Assembly (NCBI GenBank): GCA_001910725.1
Contig: MJGA01000010.1
Location: forward strand, 620,001 to 684,000
Direction: 5' to 3'
Source: Phanerodontia chrysosporium
Taxonomy: Eukaryota; Basidiomycota; Agaricomycetes; Polyporales; Phanerochaetaceae
Length of the DNA: 64,000 nt
Shown: piece by piece, positions 36,154 to 48,347 of the stretch
How positions within the stretch are numbered: the stretch's first letter is position 1
How the letters are laid out: the number at the start of each line of letters is the position of its first letter
The notes under the pieces: generated by a model
The model's input: the letters and a program-made list of their open reading frames with translations, nothing else
Told to the model about the DNA's origin: nothing
Databases searched by the model: none
Position numbers and translations under genes: made by a program

Positions 36154-37946
36154 CTAAGACGACGGCTGAGTCTGTTGCGGCCGCGCTTGGCCCGGAGGCG
36201 GTGACCAGATCCACTCCTGGACCGCTTGCTCCGCCACGACTGGATCCGACGGAACCCTGCAGGACGATATGTCAGTTTCGCGCCCCACAACGTGCTCGTG
36301 CTGCGAATAGCCACGTACACAAACTTAGGAATCCAGCGACCATCTTTGTTCTGTGCGAAGAAGCGCGGGATGTACGGCTCCGCACTCTCCTCCCGCTGCC
36401 GCCTCAGCTCGCGCTGGGACTCCTCGACTGCGGTCTTAGCTTCGGTCGCGCGGTCCATGTCCTTGGCAAGGATTGCGGCTGTGAGCTTCGACCATAGACT
36501 GCGGAAGAGGGAACTGATCAGGTAAAAGGTGGGTGACGGCAGCGCAGCACTACGCACCGACGAGACTCATTCGGCTCCTGCTCCTCTTCTGGAGCGACCC
36601 ACTTCGGGGCAATCTTCTGTCCGTCCTTTTGCACGTCGAAGAGTACACGCTTCTCCCCCTAAACAGCCCAACATAAACAACGGTGCTCAGAGCCGCTGAG
36701 AGGAGCGCGTACCTTGACCGGCTTGTACTCCATGACGGAACTCCACTTGCCAGTAATCTCACCGAGCTCCGTGTTGTTTGTCGTGCGACGGACGCGTCCC
36801 GCAATGGCGTTGTACGCTCCGGAGAAGTACCCCTTGGTCTTAAACTGGATGTCGGCCACGAGTCCGAGCCGGTCGTTGCGCGCGGTGCACTGATCGCCGA
36901 GCTCGAGCACCATCTTGCCCCAGAGGATTCCGCGGGCGTACATGTTAGGCATTGAGATCACGTACTCTGCGAGGGGCATGTAAGTCGCGTGCATGGCGTC
37001 AGATCACATGTGACGCACCGCCGTCGTCCGGCCTGCCCATGAGCAAAATGCGGTTCTCTCCCTCCATGACTGTAGACACACTATTACCGAGGAACTTGGA
37101 CTTGGGCCGCAATTCACCAAGAATGGCCAGTTTATTCGCGGGGGAAATGTAATAGAACGCGGATATAGGCGGGTGGTGCGATACTATGGCACCGTCAGGA
37201 CATTTAGACGCAGGCATGCGGCGCAGCTCGTACCTTGCTCTGCGATATAGAAGCCCTTCGTGCCATCGGGGTAATCGTATCGACAGCGGAAGAACTCGCC
37301 GAGAACAGGGTTATATCTATGGGGCAATCGTCAACCGTACTGATCCCCTGTCACGCGCACTTCATAACGGGCGAGGTGGCGGGGAGGGGCGCATACGTAC
37401 GGCTTCTTCACGCCCTTGGGCTTGATGTGCCAGCCGGCGAGGTAGTACTGCAATACGCGTAGGAAGCGCTCCTCGGGCTCTTCACAGTTCTCCGCACTGC
37501 GCAAGCCAGGGATGGGTCAGCAGAGGATACGCACGCCGACAAAGGTCGTGACGCACCCGAAGATAAGGTCGGGATGAGACATGAAATCCGTAATGCGCTC
37601 TAGCATGCTCCGAGGCTCCAGTACAAACGTCGGGAAGGTGACCTTGTGCAGGTCCATGCCCACCCTGAGCATGGTCAGCGTCGGCCCAAGGCATACTATG
37701 CAGCGCACACACCTGAGCTGCGAAATAAGAGACAGAATAATAGATCCTTCATTCTCGTCCCTGAAGTACATATCATAGTCATCGTCAGCACTGAAGAGCA
37801 CCATCTCTGGGTATATCTAGCGGGAGAGGGACGAACAAGATCGATGTGTCGTCTGGCTCAGTGTCCTCGGGGATTTTGTCCTCCAACGAAGAGGAACCGC
37901 GTGGACGCTGCACCTTAGAGGCTGCCTGGCTGAATAGGCCCATCAT
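36154..37946 (-). CDS. Oxysterol-binding protein-related lipid transfer protein (Osh6/7-like)
   Basis: OSBP-related proteins exchange lipids at membrane contacts. The protein starts at 37946 (MMGLFSQAA) or three bases later and consists almost only of the ORD lipid-binding domain, about 430 residues. Visible conserved pieces in order are: [16 protein letters not shown] with [30 protein letters not shown], the fingerprint AEQ/VSHHPP split by an intron, and [19 protein letters not shown]. Then comes LLNPW-type core sequence with [12 protein letters not shown], and near the end the segment PYIPRFFA. No PH or ankyrin domains precede it. The pattern around [10 protein letters not shown] resembles yeast Osh6/Osh7 (phosphatidylserine/PI4P exchange); the subfamily is an inference. 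About seven introns occur. The last exon ends at 36154. Confidence 0.88.
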
Positions 37947-38341
37947 GGCTGTTATTGGACGAGCTAGTGGTGGGTGAACACGTAGGATTGGGGGAGGTAG
38001 GAGCGTGGATCAGCGAAGGTCAATTTATGGTTCGGCAGAGATGTGCGTTATTATTCAGGGGCTGTGCACGGCGCAGTCGGGTGTCGACGGCGTCCGCGAC
38101 GGTATAGACAACGAGGTGGACAACGAGCACGGCAGCGAAGAACGAGGGCGGCGGAGGCAAGCTGTGTATCCACTGGCACCTCTCGGTGCGTAACAGCACC
38201 GCACCTGATGACTACCCCGAGATGACTATCCCCCAAGCGCGCGGCCCCGTCACTTCAGCCCGCGCAAGCCTCCCGTGAAACACGTCTTTTTCTGTCCAGT
38301 CGAGCCCGCAAACTGTGTCAGCAGACGGACAGAACAGTCAT
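37947..38341. other. Intergenic, OSBP upstream / Dnmt2 3' flank
   Basis: About 395 bases with no gene seen. Confidence 0.5.
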
Positions 38342-39699
38342 TCACTCGAACAAATAATTTATTAATCGACGAACGACCTCGACGTTCACGCTGTTGCCTA
38401 TCAGCTTGTACTTCGTCTTCTGCGAGATCTCTGCTGGCCAGATAAAATCACCGGTGCCTTCGGCTGTCACAGGGTCGAAGCAAAACAAGCGTAACAGCTC
38501 CTGCGGAGAAAAGTAGCGCAGTCTCAGAGGGTCCAGCAGCCGGACAGCATCCGCAGCGCCCTGCTTCTGTTCTTCCAGGAACAGGTCGAACGTGGCGGTT
38601 GTCTGCTACCTGTGAGTTACTGCGCAATGATGGTCTTGAGAAACAACATACATCGAGGCTTTCGTTGAGCTGAAGAACAGAGCCTGCCCGTTCAGCGAGT
38701 TTTGTATACCCTGGCAGCCATTCATCAGCTCGGCCCGATCGGACAAGTGCACCGGCTGCACGCACCTCTCGTAAAACAGCAGGTGCGCTTCCCCGAGGGC
38801 ACGACGATGTCGAAGAGGCGTCCCCATTTCTCGAGAACGCGGTCCGGTATCTTGAACTCTTCGCTACTGTCGTCCGCGTCTAGGTATTCACGCAGTGCCT
38901 TGACACCGCTAAGCTGGGCAGATACGTCCGAACCATCTCTCGGGTCCGACCACTCCTCGCCTTGGCCTGGAATGTGTCGCCACACTTTTTGTCGGTCCGT
39001 GCCCGCGTCTCGAAAGCAAGAGGCCCCAACTTGGCGAGCAAATAATACCGGAGCCGAGAATTTGGTATTCCAAACTGCAGCGGCGTCAGCAGCAGCTCTA
39101 TGCGTATTGTAGCCGAGTTCGTGCAGAGTATGTAGCAACCGCTGCCTGGTGCTTGATGTCTGAAACCTGCGAGTCAGAACAAGCGGAGGCCACAGTAGCG
39201 AAGCTGAAGAACCTCGAAGCCCGCGACGTTTTCTATGAGCATGTATTTTGGCTGGTGGCCCACGTTGACGAGCTCTGGCAGGACCACCTCGGCAAGATGT
39301 ATGAACGACTTCGCACGCGGGTCTTCAGCACCCTTTGCTAATGGGTTCAGCACCGTGTAAGGCTGGCAAGAGGGAGACAAAAGCCACAGATCTGCTCGCA
39401 GAGCCGCGAGCTCCGCTGCTGTAAGCAGCGAGATATCTGCCTGCAAAGATAGAGATCATTGTGTGCCTCCGCGTGAGGGAAGATGCTTACCCTCTTAACG
39501 ATGCCTGGGCCATAATTTGTCTGATATACTTGGCATGCAGCCTGGTCCCAGTCGTATGCGCGGACAACAGTTCCATCGACTGTGCTTCGATGCAAGGCCT
39601 GATGAAGGCCGCCTACGTTCATCGGTGAGCAAAGCTCGCCAAAAAAATTCCAGTCAGCTCACCTATCCCAGAGTAAAATTCGACAGCACGGATAGGCAT
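38342..39699 (-). CDS. DNMT2: Dnmt2-family tRNA (cytosine-38-C5) methyltransferase
   Basis: Dnmt2 proteins look like DNA methyltransferases but methylate C38 of tRNA-Asp and related tRNAs. Exon 1 begins at 39699 and reads MPIRAVEFYSGIGGLHQAL after splicing (motif I). Then come YDWDQAACQVYQTNYG, the catalytic loop LLSPSCQPYT with the active-site Cys, and KSFIHLAEVVLPEL. The Dnmt2 hallmark ENVAGFE (motif VI) is followed by STRQRLLHTLHELGYN. The last exon gives LRYFSPQELLRLFCF and KYKLIGNSVNVEVV (motif X) before the stop at 38342. There are at least five introns of 45-60 nt. The loop has PSC where most family members have PPC. No N-terminal regulatory domains are present, which fits Dnmt2 and not a maintenance DNA methyltransferase. 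Confidence 0.92.
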
Positions 39700-40065
39700 G
39701 CTGAACGAATCACATTCGTATTTTTCCTCCATTTTTGGACTTCAAGTTGAGGCCCTGGGCGTGACATCCGAGCAGCAGGACCCTGGCCCTGGTGCGGGCG
39801 GTCATGACACCCTGAGATTGATGTGGCTTACGTAAGCCCTGAAGCCCGTTCAGACGATCGTTGAACCTGCCCGCTTTGCTGCTGGTCGCTTGGTCTGCCC
39901 CTGCACCTACCCATTCCTTCCGTTCTGCGAAACCTGCTTCTGTATTCTTATTTTCCTGGAAACACCCAAAACCTCGCCTGCAAGGTTCATACCCCCTTCC
40001 CTGCGATACACAACCCCCCTATTGCCCCTCCACCGTCCGTTACCCGAAATTGAAGCTCTGGCCGC
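39700..40065. promoter_or_regulatory. Divergent promoter, Dnmt2 (-) / PHD gene (+)
   Basis: About 366 bases separate the start codons of two divergent genes. Pyrimidine-rich tracts (about 39890-40050) precede the PHD start, as is common upstream of basidiomycete genes. No TATA box is evident. Confidence 0.45.
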
Positions 40066-43000
40066 ATGTCTGCTGAAGGCAGCCTTTCGCAAGGAGCTCG
40101 TTTCCCCCATGACAATGATGCAAGACCTGACAATGTGGAGAATGCAGCGGTGACGGATGGGCGAGGGGCGGAGCGGCATGGAGACTTGGGTGATGCTATG
40201 GACCAAGATACCCTCGAACACGACCAGAGGCATCCCACCTCGCTCACATTGCCTCCAAGGTCAAAGCTTACGTCGCAGCTTCCAACTCCACAGAGGTGAG
40301 CATACTTTGTTGTCAGGGTAACCGAGAGAGGGGAACATGTGAGAGCACAACATGGGAATCGTCCCAGGCTGCGTTCCTTTCTACATGCTCCGGAGTGAGG
40401 CTGGTAGTAGTGCTCGCGCACATGAGGGGGGAGACGACTGAGCCCGGTGTTCACCTCGTTCCTGGACATCCCGACATCGATAGCACTTCTGGAAGATCAT
40501 GTCTTGCGAGTTCACATGCAATTTCCGTCCCTCCCGTCTCATCCATGTCTTGGATCTGCGTGTGCTCACCAGCAAACCTTCTATAACTAGCCCGAGCAAT
40601 CCTGCGGCGCTTGCTCAGTCGTTGACTCTCGGCGCGGACTCACCAATCCGGAACGGGTCAGTTCCTTCCATGCCATTCCCCATCGCCAATGTTCTGACGG
40701 ACAACGGCAAACAGCAATCGTGGGCAACGTGCGGCACCCATGCAACCTGCAGCGCAACCACCACAAGCCTCTCTTGTAGGACTGTAAGTCCATCATGCTA
40801 CTAGTACACATTTCAGGAACTCACCGGACACAGCGAGAGACTCAGCTCGACGGGCCTGCTGATGACGCCCGAGTCAAGGTTTGTCCACGTTTCGGGTTCT
40901 AGTGCCGTAACTTCTTGACGCCTAAATCGCAGCCCTATCTTTAACCGGAGACCCAGGTCATCGCATGTGGCGTAAGTGATGTTTACGTCTCCCAGGCTTT
41001 CGAGCTAAAGCCCGCGAAACCCAGCTCCGTATCACCACCTAGCACCCCCGCGCCCCCCAACCCGCAGAGTGAGTCTAGCCATAACTGCACCTGAATCAAA
41101 TTACTCACTCGCTGCGCAGTACCCCCGAGTACCTTCCCACCCACCCGACCACTCCCTCCCCACGCGCACCTGAGCAAACACCGCCGTCCGTGCTGTCCTC
41201 GCCGTTCATGCCAGCGTCGGAGCCGCGAACACCGCAGAGGCACGCTACCCGCCCTGTAGATAGCCCGTCACCTCCCGCTGTTATAGACGACGTCTTCTCA
41301 CCCACGCCGCCGTCCTCCAAGTCCCCTTCAGCGGCAGCGCCGCAGGCTCCGCGTCCTGCCGGCGGCGAGATCCAGCGGCTCCGAATGCAGATGGCGGCAG
41401 ACCAGGCCGCGAGGCTGCAAGAGAGCGAGTCGCGCCGACCAGAATACCTGAAGCGCGCGAAGCGTCGGCTCTCAGACCCAGACGTGGACGCTCTACCAGC
41501 AGGCAATCAAGAGAACGCTGCGCCTACCCTCGGCGTCGTGGACAGTCCCGTCAAGGGCCGCAGGATAACGCTGTTCCAAGAGACATCTGAAGAAAGCTTC
41601 GAGCAGAGTCTGCTTGCGGGTGGGTACCCCACCTACGGACACACGCCATCGTACGCGGAACCGACCACACCACAAGCGAACGGCAAGGCCGGTCTGTCGC
41701 AGCGCGCGATGGACTGGATCCAGCAGTCGACCCCAGGCTACCTTGCGCCATCGCCGTCGAAAGCGCTCGACGTGGAGCGACCGCCAAGCGAAGAGGAGAT
41801 GCGCAAGCGCAGGCGCCTGGAAGCCTTCCGCGACCACAACCCGTCGAATCCCCTTTTCCCTGTGTACGTCGAAGGGCGTGGCAGAGTGCTCCTCGATCGG
41901 CCGCCCGAGGATGCGTCGGCGTACGAGACACCGACGAAGAAGCGCAACCGCAGGAAGAAGGGCGCCGTCGACAGCCCGTCGAGGAAGCGGATGCACCACT
42001 TGGATGCTGGCGCAGACACCGCCGCGGTCGCGCGTCCGAACTGGCTGGACCAGGTGTTCCCGTGGTCGGTACGGGCGCAGGAGCGTGAGGAGATGTCGAG
42101 AATGGAGGAGGAGGAGAAGCTGAAGCGGATAGAGCGCTATCTGGAGCGTGAGAGTGATGAAGACGAGGAGGAAGACCAATCGCTCAACCTGCCGGCTGCC
42201 GACGCGGAGGAGCCGCCGGTTCGTCGAGGACGCGGCAAGTGGGTGCCTCTCCCCGTGAAGTCAACGCAACCGCCGCGTACGCCAAGCGGGCGAGACAGGG
42301 TCTACTACCCGAGTGATCCTGCGGACGCGCGCGCCGCGTTGCTGTCGAAGCGGTCCGTGCGGGCACTGGCCTTTCGTAGGAAGCAGGCAGAAGAGGAGGA
42401 CGTAGTATGCCCAGTGTGCAGTGGTGGCGATGATGGCCAGGAGTTGGTGCAATGTGATGATTGTCACAGGTGGTTCCACGCAGCGTGCATCGGCGTCGAA
42501 GACCTTGCCCAGCTCGGCAGAGAGGAGGACCCGTGGTACTGCAGAGAGTGCCTGGGTTTTCCTCTAGCAGGGTCATCATCTCCAGTATATGTGCCCACTG
42601 ACGACCGCCCGCTCGCCGGCCCAAGACGCGACCCGTTGTTTTTTCAAGGGGCCGGGGTGCAAGAGTCCCCGCCAGGAATACCATGGTCCATGCCACGCGC
42701 CCCTAAGACGCCCGTGAGAGGGACGCGGGAGCTGCCGCACCAGCTGTCTTCGCGGTCGTCGTGGGCGGAGTCGAGCGATGTAGGGCCGATCACGCCGTCG
42801 ACGGCGGCGAAGAGCGTGCGGGTGTACCGCGAGCCGAGCGCGTTCGACACGCTCGAGGAGGCCTTCGACCCGACCGCGACGCCGTCGCGCGGGATGCGTT
42901 TCAGCGGGCCGTTCACGACACCGAAGGCGACGCACCTCTGGCCAGGCCCCCGCTCTGCCGCCGCGTTCCAGACGCCCTTGCGCTCAGGCACCCTTTCTCG

Positions 43001-43310
43001 CCGCCCCACCCACGGCACCCTCCCGTACCTGCAGTTTCCCGACGACTACGACGACTCTCCCGTACGCCGCACGCAGCCTCGCGAGACGGTGCGCGTCCCG
43101 AAGAGCGCGGCCGACTCGCCGCTCGCGTCGCGTTCGATGATCCTACGCGCAGCGCGGTCGCTCGGTGTCGCCGCTGGCACGCGCTGGAAATCGCGTGCGT
43201 GGATGAAGCGTGTTTTCTTGATAATTTTGGCTAGTATAGCTTGTATCCATGACTCTGTTCGCGCTGCGTGCTTGCTGACGTGCTGTTTGTACATCTTGCC
43301 ATGCTTGTAG
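40066..43310 (+). CDS. PHD zinc-finger protein
   Basis: PHD fingers usually read histone H3 tails. The proposed exon 1 begins at the ATG at 40066 and ends in TPQR before GTGAGC. Several small exons follow between 40320 and 41100 (for example ELTGHSERLSSTGLLM and AFELKPAKPSSVSPP). A large last exon runs to 43310. That exon holds a Pro/Ser-rich part, a helical basic segment, an acidic coil (EDEEEDQ), and at about 42400-42560 a complete C4HC3 PHD finger: CPVCSGGDDGQELVQCDDC, then HRWFHAAC and WYCREC. The region after it is disordered. The last 40 residues become hydrophobic, which may mean the true end uses an unrecognised intron. The exon boundaries between 40300 and 41100 are uncertain. Confidence 0.8.
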
Positions 43311-44583
43311 TCTGCTACGCTATCTGTAGGTAATCGTTCTTGTTAGCCCACCATGTAGTAAGATGCCGCGCGCTGTGCCGCGCAGGTGCAAGAATAAGAC
43401 CTAGTGCGCGAGATACGGTTGGATGGATGCGTGAAAGGCGGGAGGAAGGTCGCGTGCCGCGTCGTCGACAAGTGCGCAAGAAAGCCGGGCAGCGGCTGTG
43501 ACGCGAGGGAACGCGCGGTCACCCATCAGTCACTGTCACGACCATACCACTGTCGCCGGCATTCCCAGCAAGGGCGCGTCTGGGTATGAGGGCGCCGAAG
43601 CGGAGTAACCATCCAGACGCACCTATTCGTAGCACGCACTGCGCAGGCTCTTTGGAACCACACCGAGGACAGCGTTTGTGGACTCGCGGGCAGGTATGAG
43701 TACGCCATGTTCCGTCTGGACGGCGCTGAACTGTAGGAAGAGCACCACTGATAGGTTAGGCAAGCACAAGAAGACTGAGCCCGCCCCGACCAAGGTACCT
43801 GAGGATTTCGTACGCGCGCGCATGCTACGAGTTCAACGACTGTTAACCCGTCGAAGTCATCAGAGGAGGAATGCCATAAAACGTAGGCTTCATCTGCGGC
43901 TTCTTATCCTCCTTGCTTGCGAAGCTAGAGTTGATATATTCGAGGTGGTTCGCGAGTGTGGGGGGTTGTATGTGCCGCAGAAAGCGGTGACAACCGAATG
44001 CAGCTTTGGAGACGGCACGTGATTAGGTGCATCAAAAGGCGCATCAATTCCGACTTTTGACCGCATACTTGCTCGCTCGTCTTGAAGCCGAAAGCTTGAT
44101 GACGGTGTATACGCCGCCCCGTTGATGAACATTTGACCATCTTGCCTCAAATGAAATGCGGTATGCAACTCGACTATGAGGTTTCCTAGTAGGCAAGACC
44201 TGGAATCTGCATAAGTAGCAGCGGAGTTGAACGCGACCTCCTTGTTGACAAAGTGAGTTTAGCATGGCTATAGAGGCGGTGCCTGATGACATCAGGAACC
44301 CGCAGACTTCCCGCTACAATGTTGTGACCGCGTGGGACGTCTGCTGTGCAGACAGGCCTCTTGGCTTGCGAACATCGATAGAGGCGGTACCACCGCCATA
44401 CGATGCACGGTTCCGGGACTTCGAATGCACGAACGACAAAGACACGTCTTCCCTCTCCAAGCACAATCACCCCTCGTACTGAAGAATGTCGTCGGAGGCG
44501 GGTCCTGCGGTGCGTGGCTCTTGCATCGAGACTCTGTGACATCGTTTCACATGTTCTATGGCCAGTATTCTCTGGTCCCGGAG
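43311..44583. other. Intergenic, start of the accessory region
   Basis: About 1.27 kb with only short open frames. It includes the PHD 3' flank and the upstream region of the first NACHT gene. I found nothing recognisable, although decayed pieces of the NACHT family cannot be excluded. Confidence 0.4.
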
Positions 44584-47355
44584 ATGTCGGCGGTTCAGAA
44601 GGCTATTCTGGAAACTCAAGCAGCCATCTTCGTGAGTCGCACAAACGCTTGCACGTCGCTTCTCACCTGGGCTCATTCCGTGACGAGGGTCTGCCACGCA
44701 GCAACGAGCGAGAGGCGTTCACTGCTGTTATGAGACGACTGATTGCGACTATACAAGACGCAGAGGACCATGCGCGAGAAGATAACGGGACGGCCTACCC
44801 CATATCGACCCTGGACACGAGATTTTACTCTTGCCAAAGTCTGAGGAAGAGGACAATCAATCTGCTTAGGTTAGATCACAACGTGGCCGATGTTCTACCC
44901 AGACTCAACACGGTGCAATAGCGTCCTGTTCGAGCTACGGATACGTGCACGAATACTCAGATTCAGAAATTGGCACTTGTCCATCGGCTCTATGGTTATT
45001 GCCGCACCTGGGCCTGGCAGACGGTATGGTGACGAAGCAACTCTGGCCGCAATGACCAAGTGTCTGGATGCAGCTGTATCGTCCTTCGAGGTATGTGAGC
45101 TCACCGCGTCCCTCTGGTACAATCCGCTCACTTGTCACAGTATCAAGATTCCGTCAGCGTTAGGGACATCATCAACGAATTCTTCGATGCGGAGGTTTGT
45201 GCATTTGCCTGTTATCTACATAAGGTGTGCATAATGTCATCTACACAGCGACGAAGAGCTGAATGGGGTGTCGCCGGTAAGTGATTGCGCTCGTAGCTCT
45301 CTGATGCGCCAGATGACTCAACCCCTCCGGTGTAGAACAATCGGCACAGTTTCTCGAGGAGGTTGTGCGTGTATCTGCTGGCTACAGCTTTGTAGGCGAC
45401 TGGAAGCCTCCGCCTCCAACAAATGTTCCTGAAACAATTTCTGGAGAGCTAAAACGATGGCCTGCATGTCACAAGCAAGTATACTTCCTTACTGGCGAAG
45501 CGGAGGCCGGAAAGTCTTTCATAGCCCTCGACATATGCGTTCGCATCAACTCCTCAGCGCAGGCGAAGCCGTTGCCAGTCCTGGGAGCGTCGTTCTTCTT
45601 CTCTCAAAATCACACATCCTCTCGGTTATTCCTCCCCACTATCATGTACCAGGTCCAGCAAGCACTGCGCTCTGACATCGACACAATTGGCACCATGCGG
45701 CAGCACCTCCAACATGGCGACGACGAGGGGATGCAAGAGACTATCAAACGCCTTCTCCACAAGGCCCTCGCTAAAGTCTCTTCTCACCCAGCCCCGCTTG
45801 TACTGGTCATCGACGGAGTCGACAAATGCAAAGAACGAGTGCTCATTCCCAGCCTTCTTCAACATCTGCTCTCACTCTGCTTCGAATTTCCCTGGCTGTA
45901 CATCTTCATCACATCACGGCCGCATCCGTACGTCATGGCTGTGCTGTCGGACCCCAGCGTCGCCTCCATCGTTGACCATCGACATCTACCGGACCCGGAC
46001 CAGGTCTGGACCAAGAGCGCTCAGCGCTACCTTGAGCACCATGTGCCGCAGATACCCTCCTACAACGAGTATCTCAAAAGACACTCAAACGCCCTTAGAC
46101 GTCTGGTTCGCCGTGTGCGGGGAAACTGCACCTTTGCGCGCGTCGCCGTCGACTTTCTCGACACCGTCCATGACAACCCTGACTATCACTTCGCATTTCT
46201 CCTATCAACCTCCTCCCTGACATTAGTTCCTCTGACGACATTCTATCGACACCTCCTGGATTGGAATATCGAGCTTAGAAGGGAGCACGATGGGGATGCT
46301 AGTGCCGAATTTAAGGAGTACAAATGTCTGCTCTCTACCATTTTGTTCTTCGTGTCACGGGGCAATGGCCTTCCTCTAGACCCGGCGTTTCTCCACCATC
46401 ACCATCTGGCACTGAACGACGTACTGAATATTACAGACCGCCTGCGATGTGTCCTCAAAGTCAGCTCCAACGCCAGAGTGGTCGCCCTCCACCACTCATT
46501 CCGAGAATTTCTCCTGGATGATAAAAGATACTCGCTCACCTCGCATATTGATCCAGCCTACGCCTGCTTTGCTGCATTCGAAAGCGCATATCCCGTCACG
46601 ACCATGCTGGAGCCGTGCCGGCCGCTTGGGCTTCCCCCGCCAGGCTGCTGCAGCCTCAAGCATCCTCTGCTGGCGCTCTGGCCATACTACCTCCTTCAGA
46701 CTCGGCCCGATGACCTCCACTTCATTGCAAAGCATCTCGTGCCATTTGTCCCAAGCCCCCAGCTCGCCATGTATGCCTGGGTCATGACTCAAGCGCAGGC
46801 GATGCGGGCGGGGCGCATACTGCTGTGCTACTTCAAATCTTCTATGGTATGTCAGATCTGCATTCAAAGCAAGAGGACTGGTGTCTAAATACGTATCCGT
46901 TGCAGCCACTGTTACCCTACAAACTCTCGGTCTGCGCCGAATACTTCAAGTTCATCTCGTACGTACAACTCTGGCGCGACCGGCAGCATCCATCTCGACT
47001 GTCCTTCCCCGACTTCTCACAGGGGGCGGTACTTGCGCAGGCGCTCACACGGGAGGAACAAAGCAAACTCCACAGATACCCTCAATATGACGTCGTGATC
47101 GAAAGGAATCAGCATGTATATGTTACCAGGATCGGTCTCGAGGACGTTCGTGTCGATCTCACGATTGACGAAGACGACATGGCGCGATATCGGACAGTCA
47201 TGAAGGCCTTTATCAAGGAACTGCACAGCAGCATACCTGCGGTCGAAGGTAGTTCACCTGTAAAGGTCTTAGAAGGGACATACAGGATTGACGACTGGGG
47301 GTGCGATACATTCTCCATCAAGGAGTGGATGCGCCAGCTTATCAATCTTTGGTAG
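44584..47355 (+). CDS. NACHT-type STAND NTPase (fungal NLR-like), apparently intact
   Basis: A P-loop NTPase of the kind found in fungal NLR receptors. Small N-terminal exons begin MSAVQKAILETQAAIF (44584-44631), then a helical segment (about 44700-44870), EATLAAMTKCLDAAVSSFE (about 45040-45090) and AQFLEEVVRVSAGYS. The NTPase exon has Walker A GEAEAGKS (about 45498-45521) and Walker B LVLVIDGVDKC (about 45800-45832). ITSRPHPY lies near 45910-45933, and a long helical region contains HHSFREFLLD. It shows no stop from 45365 to about 46845. After one intron the last exon (about 46905-47355) gives a C-terminal domain of about 140 residues with DVVIERNQHVYVTRIG and YRIDDWG. No WD40, ankyrin or TPR repeats follow, unlike typical fungal NLRs. 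The - strand relative at 48348-51271 supports the exon layout. The exact N-terminal splice sites are not certain. Confidence 0.72.
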
Positions 47356-48347
47356 CACGGCCGACGTTCAATCGCTCGTTTCGCGAAGTCGTTCTGGTCT
47401 TTCTCGGCACACCCATTGTCTGATTGCATCGTAGCCACGACGCGCTGCGGGGCCGTTTAGTATGATACCCGCCGTCATCAATCTATTGTGCTGTCCTGCT
47501 GGGCCACGGTGGGTGGGGCTGGACAGCGATACTTCGGACCCACTTGCGCAGTCGTTTGCAAGATAACAGAGAAAGGTGTATGTGCTCCACATATATTGTG
47601 ATGTGTTCCAATATGTGCTTATCTTGGCTGGCATGAGAGGGTGTCGAAAGTGGGCCGTGAGCCCAATGCAGGAAGCATGGACCTGTCTCGCTATTAATGG
47701 ATATATGTAGTGAGTTGAAGAGGTCTCGGTTTGTAGCATGGCTTGAATTAACATCCAATCGTCGATCCCACTACACGTTCCATCGAGGATGACTGTCGCA
47801 TGCAAATGTTCCGGAGTGAACAGCTTGAGGCTTAGGCTTCCGTTGCAGTTCTTCAAGGAAGCCATCCATGATCCCGTTATAGCGTTTCATGGGACCTTTT
47901 CAACAATGCTCTTACCATCAATCTATGTGACGTGGAAGGGTGTTATGGCCTCCGAGTGCGATGTTGTAGCAATGGTGCTCATCATTTGCGATCCTCTCAT
48001 GACTCTCACCACTGTGTTCAATACTAGTATGTCCGCCTTTAACAACTGAAGGTCCGGATGCAGAGGTATAGCTCGGTCTCACCACAGTTACAGGTATGGC
48101 ATGGTGGCAATAAGAATCTTTGAGGATACATACACCGTTGCATTAATACCCGATGTCCGTTCGTCTACATAGCGTGCGCGCAAGGGAGAAAAAGCCAAAG
48201 ATGAGCTCAGTTCTGAACCCAGTCGAGAGCGTGAGTCCTCATGTTATGCTATCCTCCTACGTCCCTCACTATGCTGAAAGCAAGTAGGCTGCTCTATGAT
48301 CTGTTACGAAAATCACCTCGAGAAAGCTGACAATGCTCGTTTTAGAA
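47356..48347. other. Region between the convergent NACHT genes
   Basis: About 1 kb between the 3' ends of the two NACHT genes. Apart from the decayed fragment listed separately, I see nothing coding. Confidence 0.4.
47740..48040 (-). pseudogene. Decayed third copy of the NACHT C-terminal domain
   Basis: On the - strand, in shifting frames with stops, are pieces resembling the C-terminal domain of both neighbours: HHCYNIALGGHNT (compare RYDILLEDDTASY), MDGFLEELQ (compare MEIFMEELHQ), and NGSLSLKLF then DGTCSGIDDW (compare DGNLSLTSVL, AGTYRIDDW). The order and spacing are conserved, so this looks like a remnant of a third family member. The match was made by eye and is weak in places. Confidence 0.45.

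Noticed and set aside
38342..39699. A maintenance or de novo DNA methyltransferase
   Set aside because: Short length, no N-terminal domains and the ENVAGFE hallmark identify Dnmt2, a tRNA enzyme.
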